From: Tillus elongatus
Taxonomy: Eukaryota > Arthropoda > Insecta > Coleoptera > Cleridae
DNA: 64,000 nt
Direction of reading: 5' to 3'
Assembly (NCBI GenBank): GCA_964006375.1
Contig: OZ023269.1
Coordinates: 1,116,001 to 1,180,000, forward strand
Of this stretch, positions 21,406 to 35,289 are shown one piece after another (within the stretch, counting starts at the first letter, position 1; each line of letters begins with the position of its first letter). The position numbers were made by a program, and so were the translations under genes. The notes below the pieces were generated by a model. That model saw nothing but the letters and a program-made list of their open reading frames with translations, made no database searches and was not told the origin of the DNA.

Positions 21406-22615
21406 ATCAGAAGCAATAATAAAAAAATAGGATGTCGTTTATAAAAAAATATCGATGACGTCATAACTTAAAAAAAACAATGATGAAAATAATGTGGTAT
21501 AACGCCAAACTAGTAAAATCGTTATACCCCTTCGAGATTTTTTTTCAGAAAGTCATTTTTAACGAAGTCATCGAATTTATTCGTTACTTTATTATTTATA
21601 CACCCTATACATATACAGGGTGTTGTACGGGTAACAGGACGGTCTCCTGCGTCTAAAATATACGGTACACTTTTCAATTATTTTTTAAAGCAACGTTAGG
21701 TAGGCAAATGGTGTTAGAAAGGTCAAATATTATGGATATTAAAAAAAAAAGACTGTATATGGTTATCAAATATGTGGCACTCTTTTAGCCATTTATCACT
21801 ACTATCAAATGGGCATATTAAAAATGGCTCTTTTTACTAAGTAACAACTTTACATTATAGGCGAAGGTCTAGTGTAGTTAAAAGGATAATAAAAACCTCG
21901 TTAGTAGTTATGTTAGGATGAGTGTATTTATTTGAATTTAACGTCCCTAAAAGTCATCATTCGGAATCTCTGGATGTTAAAAGAGCATGCTGAACTTTTC
22001 AAACAGCAGTTTTATCCTCTACAACGTCACGTATTGATTTTATATACTATTAAGCTTTGTTTTATTGTCTTTACCGCCTGTCTTCATAACTAACGCATTT
22101 TTATGAACTTAAATATTCAACCAGTTCATTTTAACCATATTTTATGTTAGTTTCTAAACATTTTTTACAGAGAAAAAAATACATTATTTCTCACAGTTGC
22201 AAAATATATTTTAATATAGGAAATGATTATACAGTGGTTTTCAAAATGACGCCCAAAATTCAATCCTTGGCGGGTTTCAGGATTTTAGGAAAACTCATGT
22301 TAAAACAAATTTTATGTGGAAAAGACGTATATAATCCCATTTTACAACGCCTTTTAAAGCTGCCGCATCATCAAGTTTTCCTTTTGAATACGACTGTCAA
22401 CCTTTAAAATTGCCTTAGTCCAAAAACAACCCACACTGGACTCAAGTACCAAATGCACAATAAATATTTGGATTGAAACGGTCAAAAAAGTGTTTGTTTA
22501 GTCCCTGTTTACTGTTTCTTCCATGAAACCTGTAATGGTAATGATTACCTTCAACATCTGCTCAACGTTTGTGCTTACAAGTGTTTTTAATGCAGTTAAT
22601 GGCAATGCTGAATAG
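21405..22615. other. mostly unassigned; one mariner-like terminus
   Basis: TATACAGGGTGTTGTACGGG at about 21,613 looks like a mariner-superfamily end. An open frame at 22,144-22,407 has no recognisable motif. Nothing else is supported. Confidence 0.35.
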
Positions 22616-22619
22616 ATAG

Positions 22620-22725
22620 ATCAAAATATTTGGTATCAGCAGAATGGGACGTCTTCCTACTATGGTGCAAACCATACACGAAATCAGAATGAATATGTAT
22701 TAGGATATGTGGACCCGTTAAGTAG
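22620..22725 (+). pseudogene. possible mariner transposase scrap
   Basis: The frame reads NIWYQQNGTSSYYGA, a decayed version of the WFQQDGAPPHYA block in which the catalytic Asp is now Asn. About 30 codons only; no flanking support. Confidence 0.4.
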
Positions 22726-22899
22726 CCTTTAATATCACTATTGTGTAGACCTTTAGACTTCTTTCTTTGGCAGTTTCTAGTATCTAGTTTGGAAGTGAAA
22801 GTGGCGACGTTATGACCAGATTAGGCATATAGATCAGATTTTTGTTATCCAGTTAGCAATTGTGTGTTTTAGGAACCTTAGGATAAATTGCAGCAACCT

Positions 22900-24330
22900 T
22901 TAAGGCACTTTAGTTTTTTATTGCCTTAGAAATATAAATACTTTCGTACGCATCCAGCTTCGCTGGCGGTCTAACATTTTTAATAAGTTTCAGATTTTCT
23001 TTATCAATGTGGTGGTTATTATCCCAAATATGTTGTGCCACGAAGTACTTATCTACACTATCGTATCTCAGCTGTACCAGATGTTCCTAAAATCTAGTCT
23101 CAATAGTTCTCTTAGTCTGTCCAACGCATCTAACATTACAATCTTTAAAACCTCATATAATCTCATAGATACTCGACATTTCAGTGGTTTTATCATAATC
23201 TTTCGTATTACCTAACAAATTTCTTAAATTATTTTTTGTCAAAAAATTTAGCTGCAAATCGGCTTTCTTAAAAATGCTCTCGAGACCCCATGTGATAGGC
23301 GGTACAAAAGGTAGGCAAACAATTTTTTTCTCTAGTTCTATACTATATCTACTTTTACTTACGGGAAATTTTATTAATCTATTTACTAAGAAATTTAAAC
23401 CGGCCGTTTTTTGTGGAAACGTATGATGTGAGTCATTTGGAATATAACTTAGAGTCGCAGTTTCCTTCCTGTGAACATCGAGTTCAAGAGAGTCATTTTT
23501 AATAACTAGTACGTCTAGAAAAGGAAGTTTACCTCTAACTTCTAATTCGTGGGTGAATTTTATTGAATCAAATTGCCAGTTTAGTCTTTTAATCAAGTCA
23601 TCTACTTTACATATATTCGTGTTAAATACTGCAGAAATATCGTCCACATAACGAAATCATACTCTAGGAAAATACTCATTTTCATTTTCTAAATCCGTCT
23701 CAAATCTACTCACGAGAAGGTCCATAATGAATGGAGAGAGTGAGTTGCCTATTTCGGTGCCTTCAGTTTGTCCAAAAAACTCATTGTTAAACTAAAAAAG
23801 ATTTTGTTTTATACAAAGGTTTCTTAAAGTTAAATATTCTTCGCAAACCTCGTCACTTATGTTGTTCAATTTCAACAACAGTTCTAAATACGTTAGCCTT
23901 TGTTTCGTGAGCACGCTAGGAAATAAAGACGCTACATCAAATGATATAAAAACCTCGCTTGGGCCAATTTACCATATTTAACTTAATTAATGAACTCAAG
24001 TGGATTTGATACTACATAACTTTTTGCTTAGCAGGCAAGCTTTTAAACTCATTCGACTGCTACTTCGCTAGATTGTATGTCGGAGAATCTATAGCCGAAA
24101 TAATAGGTCTCATTGGTTTTCCCGGTTTATGCATTTTTGGGACAAAATATTTTTTGGGAACTTTGAAATGTACAACCTGTAACCGTCTTTCTAACTCCCT
24201 TCTTATAAGGAGAGTAAACAAAAGACTACAACTTAGCGTTATAGACCTTTGTTTTCCCTCTGTCTCTGATACACATAAAATATTCTTGAAGTTCAAAGAC
24301 TTCGTCCGGCAATAAAAATACAACACACAG
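22900..24330 (-). pseudogene. Penelope-like retroelement: RT plus GIY-YIG endonuclease
   Basis: On the minus strand, in order: [18 protein letters not shown] and SPTYNLAK (RT2-like, nt 24,060-24,180); FDVASLFPSV (motif A, about 23,930-23,960); a GNSLSPFI-type motif B near 23,740; YVDD (motif C, near 23,645); FTHELE and LPFLDVLV; then GIY-YIG endonuclease signatures SIYEI and VGQTKRTIETR (about 23,080-23,180). This is the domain order of Penelope-like elements with endonuclease, which copy themselves by target-primed reverse transcription. Several stops and frame changes make it inactive. The RT N-terminal part is shortened. Confidence 0.9.
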
Positions 24331-24394
24331 CAAATTTGCCTGCGATTTAGTCGCCCTCTCGGTATCGGTCTTTACCTAAAATTCGGTATTTAGT

Positions 24395-24595
24395 GTGATG
24401 TTTATTAGTAAGTAGTTTAGAATTTTTTTATCCTCTGATGACGCTAACCTTGTTAGTGAAATGATCGTCATGTTTTTAAAAATATGTGTTGTGGTGATTT
24501 AGGTTCTACAAGTGCATTTATCAGTGCTCTTCACATGCTCCAATATTCACTTAGTCACTTACAAAGTCAGTGAATTGTATCTATCTATCTAATAT
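24395..24595 (+). repeat. Penelope-type terminal segment with hammerhead-like motif
   Basis: CTGATGA (24,435-24,441), a 6-bp stem GCTAAC/GTTAGT with loop CTT, and GAAA (24,458-24,461) are followed by AATATGTGTTGTGGTGATTT. The last block is shared with the inverted repeat at 39,652-39,823. Orientation is opposite to the adjacent RT, as an inverted terminal repeat would be. Confidence 0.55.
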
Positions 24596-24599
24596 TATG

Positions 24600-25085
24600 T
24601 CCTAGAAGCGTCAATCCTAAATTAGACAAATGCCTGAAATACTGGTAATTTTCAACTGGTATTATAGATGTTTGTTTTAACAACTTCAGTAGATGTATCA
24701 TTGTTTTTGTACAAGACTAATTTCAGCTGTAACAGAAGCTGTTAGATGGACAAGAATTAATCCTAGACGATTATGAAATGGTCTGAAATGTTGCTGGCAG
24801 AAGCGTTTCTCTATTCTCCCTATTGTAGAACATGTTTGCGTTTGCCGCTTCCCGTTCTAAATGTTGGCTAACGGATTTTGACAAAGGACGGAACCCGCGA
24901 GAGAGATTTAGGCACACATGGCCTACAAAATTCAACTCTGCCTCCTACCACCTACCTCCTCATTTCTCTAGTTTCGTCGCCCTAAAACGGAGGATATTAC
25001 ACTTGCCAAATTTATCCCATATCTCAGAATCACACGACCTTCTAAATATACAGGTGTTCTGTATGTTTTGGAATAAAAACTAAAA
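24600..25085. other. no gene assigned
   Basis: An 83-codon open frame at 24,832-25,083 is richer in GC than its surroundings, but no motif is recognised. Confidence 0.3.
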
Positions 25086-25088
25086 AGT

Positions 25089-26662
<1,574 letters not shown>

Positions 26663-26739
26663 TTTTTATTTTTTGAGAAATTTTTTTTTTTTTGATAAAC
26701 ATTTTCGCAGGAAACCTGGCCCGATTTTCCATTTTTAGA

Positions 26740-27550
26740 CAATTAGATACAAGGCAATATAATATAGACTAGTGCCCTGGTCTGGCTTCCCGTGTAACTA
26801 AAAAAAAAATTTCTAAAACGCTTATAACTGAATTTTTATTGACCTACAAACGTGAAATTTAATTCGGTTCATAATATTTCATACACAATTTAAGCAATGT
26901 TTCATTTAAACAGCTTTAGTGCTTTTTAAGATATAAAAATTATGCGGAAAAAACTGTTTTCTTTGAGGCTGCCTGACGATATCCAAGGTATTCACTAGAT
27001 AATTTGCCAGGTTTAATTAAAACGGATAATAACCTTTTAAGTAATTAATAAATCCAATACATTAAAAAACCAATAAAAATATAAAGGATAGAGCTTTAAA
27101 TGAAAAACATCTGCGATTAGCATTTTTGTAACTCTTCGACATTTAAACATCATAACCATATTACAACCGAAAGTTTTTGGCACTTACCTGGATAATTCGG
27201 TATAGCTGAAACAAAAAACAAATTAATAAAATGTTTGCGGTAAAAGGCTATACAAATATACTCAGTTCCATTAAAACTGACACAGCTAATTTTGTTACAC
27301 CCAGTTTCATCGGTATTTTCTCTTTAGATTTTCAGAAAAAATAAAAAAGAACAAAATACTCATGTATATTTTTTTACAAAATTTTAAAGGGCACTATGTG
27401 CAAAGTGAGCAGATTTTCAAAAATCATTCACATTATTTTGAAAATATAACTTGTACACACATTCTTTTTTATTGTTCACTTTCTTATCTCCAATTTTGTT
27501 TGAGATATCGCGTTTTTAAAACTTTGAAGTTTCGTCTTATTTCACATATT
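26740..27550. other. no gene seen
   Basis: AT-rich sequence. A frame at 27,362-27,562 has no recognisable feature. Confidence 0.35.
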
Positions 27551-27559
27551 TATAGGCTA

Positions 27560-28260
27560 TAGATCAGGCGATATACTAGGCTATTCTTAACAAGTGCCTT
27601 GCCCGATATGATTGTCTGTGGTTGGGTTTATCTAAATAAAAGCCTGACAGGTCGGAGAAGATTACTTCTTTACATTACGCTAAGAACAATAGAAACCGTC
27701 TTTATTAACTTGTTTAACAGGCAGAAAGTCTTATCTAATAGCCACAACTAGCACCAAAGTGAGAGGCACTGTGACCGGAACTTAACATAATAAGTAGTCA
27801 TTACGTAATTGCCACTATTGCTACCGATTCTACTACTACTAATATGTAATATTCACCACTTATAACAACTTTAGAGTTAGGAAACTTAGCTATCCTCACG
27901 GTATTAACGTCGTCGTTACTCATAGAACGACTCAACAGTTGCAAGAACTTGAAGGTAGCAAAGGACAGTAGCGGAAACTATCTTATGTTACTCAAATGCT
28001 ACATTATAGTTGCAGCCACTTTCAAGTAATGCGACGTTCTCGACCCCTTCATGTCACACCTTATAGTTATGGAAACATTTTGGTAATATATTCCGACGGC
28101 AGTCACGTCTTCGCTGCTCGAAGAAGTGGGTGTTATTATTTGTGACTACTATAAACTAGCAATAATCTAATTTACTATAAAGTATCTTTCACGCTACAGT
28201 CCCACTGATTCATAGAGGATGATTATTTCATTACAACACCATGCTAAATATCTAAAAATG
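27560..28260. other. GC-richer block with overlapping short open frames
   Basis: Base composition is visibly less AT-rich than elsewhere. Two overlapping plus-strand frames of about 55-60 codons (27,850-28,029 and 27,972-28,141) are open. The second contains ILVIYSDGSHVFAARRSG, vaguely like an RNase H core, but this is too little to name it. It may be a decayed element or host coding scrap. Confidence 0.25.
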
Positions 28261-28889
28261 AATTTATTGCTGTTTTTGCAGTTATCGTAGTAATTTTTTC
28301 ACAAAATTACTAGTTTCATGTATAGAAAAGTATGCTGGAATACATATTATAGCACTTTTAGGGTAATAATGTGGATGGTCGTATATTACGTCATATATAT
28401 TTCTTGTTAAAAATTGCAAGTTTGAAAGGCGCGTAATTTTTTGATGCACAAATTATTATATATTTTAACATTGAGCTTGCATGAGTTTAGACACCCAAGC
28501 CACCCAAATATAACGCATCAGACAGTCAATTGTTAATGTTGACTTGTTGTCTCGGTAGTACCTTAGATTTGGCATAAAATACAAAGATGGGTTTAGAACA
28601 TAGGAGTTGGGGAGATATATTATTCTGCGAAATAATTTTCATGACAAATCAAGCAAGCACAAGACAAAGTAGGTAGTTATAAGTCCTGTGATAGTACCTG
28701 TTACCGTTTCGCCACGTCGTCGCTACGTGAAGGTTGCGGCATTGGAACGTAGTCGGATAAGTTCCCGATACCACGCGGTACAACCCATTTGGTGGTTGGT
28801 CCGTGATAGGAGCGTTCTTATAAGGGATAACTGACAGCCGGCAGAACCCTTAGAAGTTATTACGATAGTCACTGCCACGTTGTAACGAG

Positions 28890-29135
28890 CAATTATGCTA
28901 GTAGTTACACCTTGAGCAACTCCTAGAGCTTCTAGTCTCCGCGGCAGGCTTAAAGGTTTCTAATTGCTTTTTGAGGTAACTTTTTCCAGTCTTCTATTGG
29001 AGCATTAGCATCCTCACTAGTTGTAGAAATCTTTTTATGAGATCAAAGAGTTTTCCTAAAATCATCCCATATATGTTTAATCGGGTTAATATCAGGGATT
29101 CTAGCGGGCGGCCATTGAAGCATATTTGTATTTTA
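28890..29135 (-). pseudogene. Tc1-like transposase, C-terminal remnant
   Basis: The minus strand encodes WPPARIPDINPIKHIWDD, the block around the third acidic catalytic residue in Tc1 elements (DWPPQSPDLNPIEHLWD). DWKKLPQKAIRNL and, after a frame change, SLPRRLEAL follow, as at the C-terminus of Tc1 transposases. Stops and a frame shift make it inactive. The N-terminal part and terminal repeats were not found. Confidence 0.75.
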
Positions 29136-29139
29136 GTTA

Positions 29140-30310
29140 TTTAAGATTGAGAACGAATGCATAATTTATGGAAACGATACGTAACGGGTTTATATAAACT
29201 GCGTACTGGCATGTTAAATAAATCAATACATTATCAACTTATTTTTAAAAAAAATCATTAAAAAAAACTAAACTGAAAATCAAATAAAGCAGTTTTGATA
29301 GCACATCAGTTTGTGATTCTTTAGCACTATTTAGCCTTATCGTCCATTTAAAAGGGCAGCTTGTATAACCAATCCTAGCTTGCTCAAATTTTTTAATAAA
29401 TATTGTGGCTTAAATTCTTGCTTAAGAAATTAACTAGGAAAATAAATAAAATGGATTTTCGAAGCAAGTTTGAGGGTTAAATGTGTTAGTCAAAAATTAC
29501 CAATAAAATGCTTTTCTGCTGCCAATATAGCTATTTAAGTTTATTCTTACATAACTAGACTTCTATTATTTATGATTTAAAAAAATAATATTTAAAACTA
29601 TGAAGAGTTTTTGTATGACACGTAAATATTGTCGTGGTCTTTTGTGTACACAGGGGGATTTTATCTCACTTCGGCCGTAATTGTCTTCTTTCCAACTTTG
29701 AATTTCCACATCGCTTTATTTCGTTGTTCAATCCACTCAGTCTATCGTCTATCTCATCTTATCCCAGTTCCTTTTTCTTAAAGTACCGGCATTCGTTCTT
29801 AAATGTGTCTAACCAGGCTTCCTTTGATATATCTACCGTATTTGTTTGCTTTAAAATGGTTAGAAAGTATTGATTTGATTACTTTCGTCAAACTGTTCAA
29901 ACTGTTCACTGGTCCCTGCATCAGGAAATAATAATAATACTGTAATAATGGGCCTTAGTCAGCTATATAATATTTTTTAGGGATTTTGTAATTCAGTTGG
30001 CATCGAAATCCAACCCTAAATTTTTCAATCAATTCCAAGTAGATTAAATATTCGAAAGTTTCAGTCGACAGTCTGTAATTCAATCAGGCGAGATGTTGGC
30101 CTCGAATAATATGAAAATTTAACGAAAGAAATGTTTTACTCAGGAGATATTTTAATTCCATCATTGGATGGATTTCAGCAATTGCTTCCTATAAATTGAG
30201 TCTTTTTTGGGATTTATTCACAAATACGGCGATATATATTTTTTCGATCATAATGCATACATAGTATGCATAACAACTACACAGTATGTCAATAAAGTTT
30301 AAAACCAATT
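29140..30310. other. no gene seen
   Basis: AT-rich sequence. A 79-codon frame at 29,634-29,873 has no motif. Confidence 0.35.
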
Positions 30311-30317
30311 TCGTATT

Positions 30318-30440
30318 GGTGAATTTTCTTTAAAAAATTCAATGAGATCGCGACTTTTGAATTTTGAAAAAAATGTCTTGAAATGAGCGCGAACTAGGCC
30401 CCTTAGAACACATATCCAGGGTCAGTTTCGATTTTTATAT

Positions 30441-30530
<90 letters not shown>
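30318..30530 (+). repeat. local repeat family, L-I module plus (AT)n
   Basis: Hairpin start (GTGAATTTTCTTTAAAAAATTC), L-I and an (AT)n tract at 30,443-30,528. R is missing; the tract runs directly into a Penelope-type end. Confidence 0.85.
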
Positions 30531-30531
<1 letters not shown>

Positions 30532-30534
30532 GTT

Positions 30535-30665
30535 TTTGTGACGGTAAAATTGTTATTTACTTGAAAAATTGTGGGATAGCCGTCAGTTGCAAAATAAAAA
30601 CTCTTTATGAATTGCCGAGCTTTCGGAATAGTTTATTCCATTCTCAAGAATATAACGACAGTTTT
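30535..30665 (-). repeat. Penelope-type terminus with stem-GAAA motif
   Basis: On the minus strand CTTGAGA-AT is followed by GGAATA/TATTCC (loop AAC) and GAAA (30,621-30,624), then GCTCGGCAATTCATAAAGAG. The architecture is that of the other hammerhead-like motifs in this window, but the CTGATGA box is degenerate. Confidence 0.5.
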
Positions 30666-30984
30666 ACTTTAACTTATCATTCAATAACACGAAAAAACAA
30701 ACTTTTTAAAAATTTGACTTGACTTCGGATTTTCCTGGCCAAAGAACAATTTTAAATTATTTACCTACCTACCAAAATATAATTTTCCACAAAAACTTTT
30801 TCGACGAAACAACAATAATTTCATGAAAACAATTTTTCAAGAAAATCCTAAAATATTTTTTTATAATAACTTACTAAACATTTATCATTAGTTACCTAAA
30901 TTTCACAAAAACATCTTACAAAAAGTGATTTTTACGAAGCACAAAAAAATCCTGCGAAAACTGGCTAAATATCTTTTACAAAAA

Positions 30985-31352
30985 ATTTTTCTAAAGAATA
31001 TATAAAATTTAAATTATATACCTAATTAAAATTGAAAATGAAATAATTTGTTTGCACGACAATCCATTAAAACCTTATTTTCGACGAATTTCGTTTAAAA
31101 AATGTTTCATCAATTGAATAATTTTTCACACAAAAATTCTCAACAAATGTTTCTTCAAAGAAAATTTATTAAATTCATTTATAAGAAAATTTGCTATTAA
31201 AAGAACATTTTATAGAAGAAAATTGGCTAATAGAAATAAATTAAATAAATGAAAAAATATTCAAAATCTGATCTAAATAAGGAACCAGATACTTTTTCTG
31301 TGGCTTCACAGAGAAAATTCTTTTGCGTGTGGATGCTGAAAAAAATGTAGAA
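30985..31352 (+). repeat. dispersed repeat, about 370 bp, copy A
   Basis: It matches 58,172-58,530 over its whole length with many small differences. The shared end is GATACTTTTTCTGTGGCTTC followed by GCGTGTGGATGCTG. It is non-coding, AT-rich and of unknown class. Confidence 0.75.
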
Positions 31353-31379
31353 GAAAGAGAGAATAAAACAACCTTTTCT

Positions 31380-31623
31380 ACAATATAAATCAGCTTGCCA
31401 AATTTGGTTTCCATAGCTTTGTTATTTCCGGATATGATCTTTTTCCAAAAAAAAAACTAAAATTCTCCCTGAAAAACTGGTCCGATTTTTCTGGCTAACG
31501 AACTTATCCAAACCACTTGCAAAAAGAATTTACTCGCCATATTTTAACAAAATCGGCCCATAATTTTTTGAATTATCGGTTATATACACACACACACACA
31601 CATACACACACACACACACACAT

Positions 31624-31719
<96 letters not shown>

Positions 31720-31830
31720 CGAAACTGACCTAGGGTATGTGTTCTAGGGAGCCTAGTTCGCGCTCATTTGAAGAAATTTTTTCAAAATTCAAAAGTCGAG
31801 ATCTCATTAGTGATCTGTTTTAAGAAAATT
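31380..31830 (-). repeat. local repeat family, reverse subfamily I copy
   Basis: Read backwards: L-I (31,716-31,830), (AT)n (31,622-31,715) followed by a compound (CA)n stretch (31,585-31,632), then R-I. The CA units show microsatellite decay at the tract edge. Confidence 0.85.
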
Positions 31831-31835
31831 CATTA

Positions 31836-31975
31836 AAACTAAACCTAATCCTGGATATGGGTTCTAGGAGACCTAGTTCGCGCTTATTTAAAGAAATCCT
31901 TACACAAGTCAAAAGTGGCGATTTTCTCAATAGCGAATTTTTTCTACGAAACTCACTAAAAAAAGGTAAGAAAAT
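31836..31975 (-). repeat. second reverse L module, no (AT)n
   Basis: An L module (AATCCTGGATATGGGTTCTAGG in plus orientation) with the terminal hairpin lies 6 bp beyond the preceding L module. It shows a tandem L-L arrangement without a tract. Confidence 0.75.
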
Positions 31976-31979
31976 GAGA

Positions 31980-32400
31980 CCCAAACATTATTTTGTACAT
32001 CAAAAGCTACATTAGCTAAGATATGTGTTTCAGAACAATAAAAGTAGAATGTAAAGAAGAAAACATAAAACAAACAACCTGCTCACCTCCATTTATTTGC
32101 TTTCATGAATTAAAGAAAACTTTGTAAAATATTATGTATCGATCAAACCCTTACACGTTTACGTACACTACACACCGTGTCGATTCAAAAGTGGGAATGA
32201 ATCAACTGAAAACGTGTACATTTATATATCATCATTTCTGAGGAACAACTACTGCATTAAATTTCAGAGGGATGAAAGGGCTGTTTCGAAAGGTATTTCG
32301 TTACCTTTCCCTAATCGATTTTCTTTCTCTTTGAATAACAGAAGGAAGGTTTTACCCAGGTAAACGCCGATTTGTCTTAGGCGTCACTATACCAATCCCC
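31980..32400. other. no gene seen
   Basis: No repeat or motif was recognised. Composition becomes less AT-rich towards 32,400. Confidence 0.35.
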
Positions 32401-32415
32401 AGTAATTGACATTTA

Positions 32416-32598
32416 TCACTCCAATGCATATTTTCCGGGAGAAATATCGCGGAAGTTATATACAGCCGACACACATTTATACTTCTCTGTCACAAGTTCA
32501 CGCCATTCCCCAACAAAAAATGATGAATTGCCTTTGAGGAGGTAAAGAGGGTATTCTTCGCGATATTGCTGGCTGTTGGCATATACAGAGCCACTTAC
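32416..32598 (-). CDS. candidate host exon, about 60 codons
   Basis: A minus-strand frame is open for about 60 codons and ends in TGA TAA (32,413-32,418). It reads protein-like (QQYREEYPLYLLKGNSSFFV, then GEWRELVTEKYK) and its composition is much richer in GC than the flanks. An AG at 32,600-32,601 could be the acceptor, making this a terminal exon. I do not recognise the protein. Confidence 0.35.
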   Translation of the reverse strand, partial: VSGSVYANSQQYREEYPLYLLKGNSSFFVGEWRELVTEKYKCVSAVYNFRDISPGKYALE

Positions 32599-32779
32599 TC
32601 TAATCTACTACTTCTGAAGACCTAATAGACTATCCACACGGAATATTCCTGCCATATCTAGTAATTTATACAGCATGAATCCATCTGATATTTTCTTTAG
32701 AAATTGAACATACCCCCAATATACAGCGTGAAACAGCCAAAGGGAACAAATTTAGTATCTCAATTATTGTACATTTTGT

Positions 32780-32995
<216 letters not shown>

Positions 32996-32999
32996 CTAT

Positions 33000-35285
33000 G
33001 ATAAAAAGCGTAAGGCAGTTTGACATTGAGTTTCAAAATTTAAAATTATTTATTTTTGATAGTCACAATGAAATGTTTATTTGTAACAAAACTAATTGCC
33101 CTTATTAGTTCAATATGTAAACACAAACAGTAGCAAGTGTTAAAAAATATAAAAACGAACTAAATAAGTAATTTTAAGAAAGTGTAAACAATGTTTTAGG
33201 TTAAGTGTTATATAAACAGTGAATTAGATATTTAAATTTGGCGCCTATAACCGAGTTTTTTACTAATATTTTAATCAATCAGTAGTTTTAAAAATCGATA
33301 AACTCCAAAGGAAGTGATTGTTTTTGACTAATGTGAAAATAAACAGCTATCATTGGATCAGGTGACAGAACCATTTGCACATTTGATTGGAGAGAACAAT
33401 GAGGACGACATCCGGCATCTTTGATAACGGGAGAGAACGTTTTAAAAGGGCGAGCGAACATCACGCTTTTAAACATCCATTGTGTTTTTCTCCAAAAATT
33501 ATAATAAAACTTCTGATATATCCAGCCAATTTGTTTTAAAAGTACAGGTTATGGTCAGCATGGTTATTGGGCAATCAAGAATAACTTCACGGCGTAAATA
33601 AATAAATAAACAATACGTATCTGAACAAGACGCCGTCAGTGAAGCCAAAGGTATTTATAATATAGCTGAAATATAAATCTAATTATCACAACTTCAAACA
33701 GAAACAACTCAAACAAGTAACACAATTGTCAATAAGAATTTTACAACGATTTAATTGTCATTTAAGTCAAAAACCTAAAAGAAGGAATTTAGCCCGTTCA
33801 ATAAAGAGGTTCGAGTAAATATCTACGATATCCTCTCGACAAGATAAAATAATTCAAGCAACAACCATTTTAACAACAGAAGCCGTTGCTATAGGAACAG
33901 GATAGGAGTTTGCAGAAAAGACTAGCGGCAAATTTAAAAATCAGTTCGAACTGCAAACTATTTTTTTTAAGTAATTAATAAAATTGAATGGCCAATATAA
34001 ATTAAGGGATCCAGTAAGAGATTAATATAAATGTCAAATGCTAGCTAAAATTGTTTATATTGTTTTATAATTTGTTTAGGTAGAAAACACTCATTAATAG
34101 AAATTAAGTTATTAACTTGAAATATTTTGTGGTTTCATTTCCTATCAGGGTACACAAATTACAGAAGATTTAGGTAAAAGGTCTAAGGTAATAATTTCCA
34201 CTTGATCCCACGAAATCCCTGCAGAATGGGGCCCACAAACAGCCGAGGATACAATTAAGAAGAAAACAAATTATATAAAAAAGGTAAATGTATTCAATTT
34301 AATATAAATATAAATCTGTTTACTATTGGTTATAATTTGTAAAAGATTTATAAGTATAAATCATAATATCCATACCAGTATACAAGTATAGGAAACTAAA
34401 AATCAACAAATATTACACTAATAATTATTATATTACACTAAGTTATAGATTTTTGAAATATCACTAATGCATTTACTGAGAAATCTTAATGCTTGAGTTA
34501 GGCCGCACCAGCGTCCATTACAAAATAAGAATGTTGTTAAAGGTTTGCGTAGGTAATAAAAAGTCATTTAGATTAAGGTGCTCCAAAAACTCTCTGGAAA
34601 ATATGACTTGTTATAACGCATTCTTTAAGAATTTTAATTTAGTTTTAATAGCGTATCAGATTGACCATTCTATATTTAACACAGACATACATTTTTCTGT
34701 GGCCTCAGTTACAATTTTGCAAAAAGCAGCTTGCTCTGGACATGAAGGATTGTATACGCCCCCAGCCTACTTTTCTATAATTTGTTCCATAAACCCACAC
34801 GATTTCTTACTTTCCCTTTTTGCGTAATTTTACAGATCCTCTGTATCTATAAGCTCGTGTACAGTTTCCTTTCTGTTATACCCTCATTCTTTGTTAATGT
34901 TTTTTTGCATGTTTCTATAAAAAATAGAGGTAACAAATATTTTCCATTAACATACAAACCAAACAACTCAGTTATAGTTTTTGTTGTTTTAATATTTTGA
35001 TTTGTCCTTTAATGGGTGGAAACAAGCAACTAATTCGTTTTGAAATATGTTTTTGAAAGCCGAAAGTACTTTTGGAAAAAGAGGTATGGGTTACAATTTC
35101 CATTTAATCGGATAGGAAAAAAATTAAGACTTAGAATTCCTGTATGTTGAAAACTTGTTGCTGTCAGTGTCAATTATGAAATTTAGGAGATAATATTCTG
35201 GATTACCCCATCAAAATTGCAATCTGTGACAAACCAAATGTACAACTTATTTGTCATGTTGTCTTGTATAATTAGCATCAATAAA
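33000..35285. other. no gene assigned; short shared repeat at 34,455-34,530
   Basis: The segment TGAAATATCACTAATGCATT through CACCAGCGTCCATTACAAAA recurs at 49,141-49,222. A frame starting inside it (34,489-34,827) has no motif. The rest is AT-rich and unassigned. Confidence 0.4.
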
Positions 35286-35289
35286 TATT

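Noticed and set aside
28741..28980. A mariner-like WFTQHGAP appears if this segment is read backwards without complementing
   Set aside because: DNA is not read that way; the normal minus strand gives a good Tc1 C-terminus next to it, so the match is chance.
34489..34827. 112-codon frame as a gene
   Set aside because: It starts inside a dispersed repeat shared with 49,141-49,222 and has no motif.
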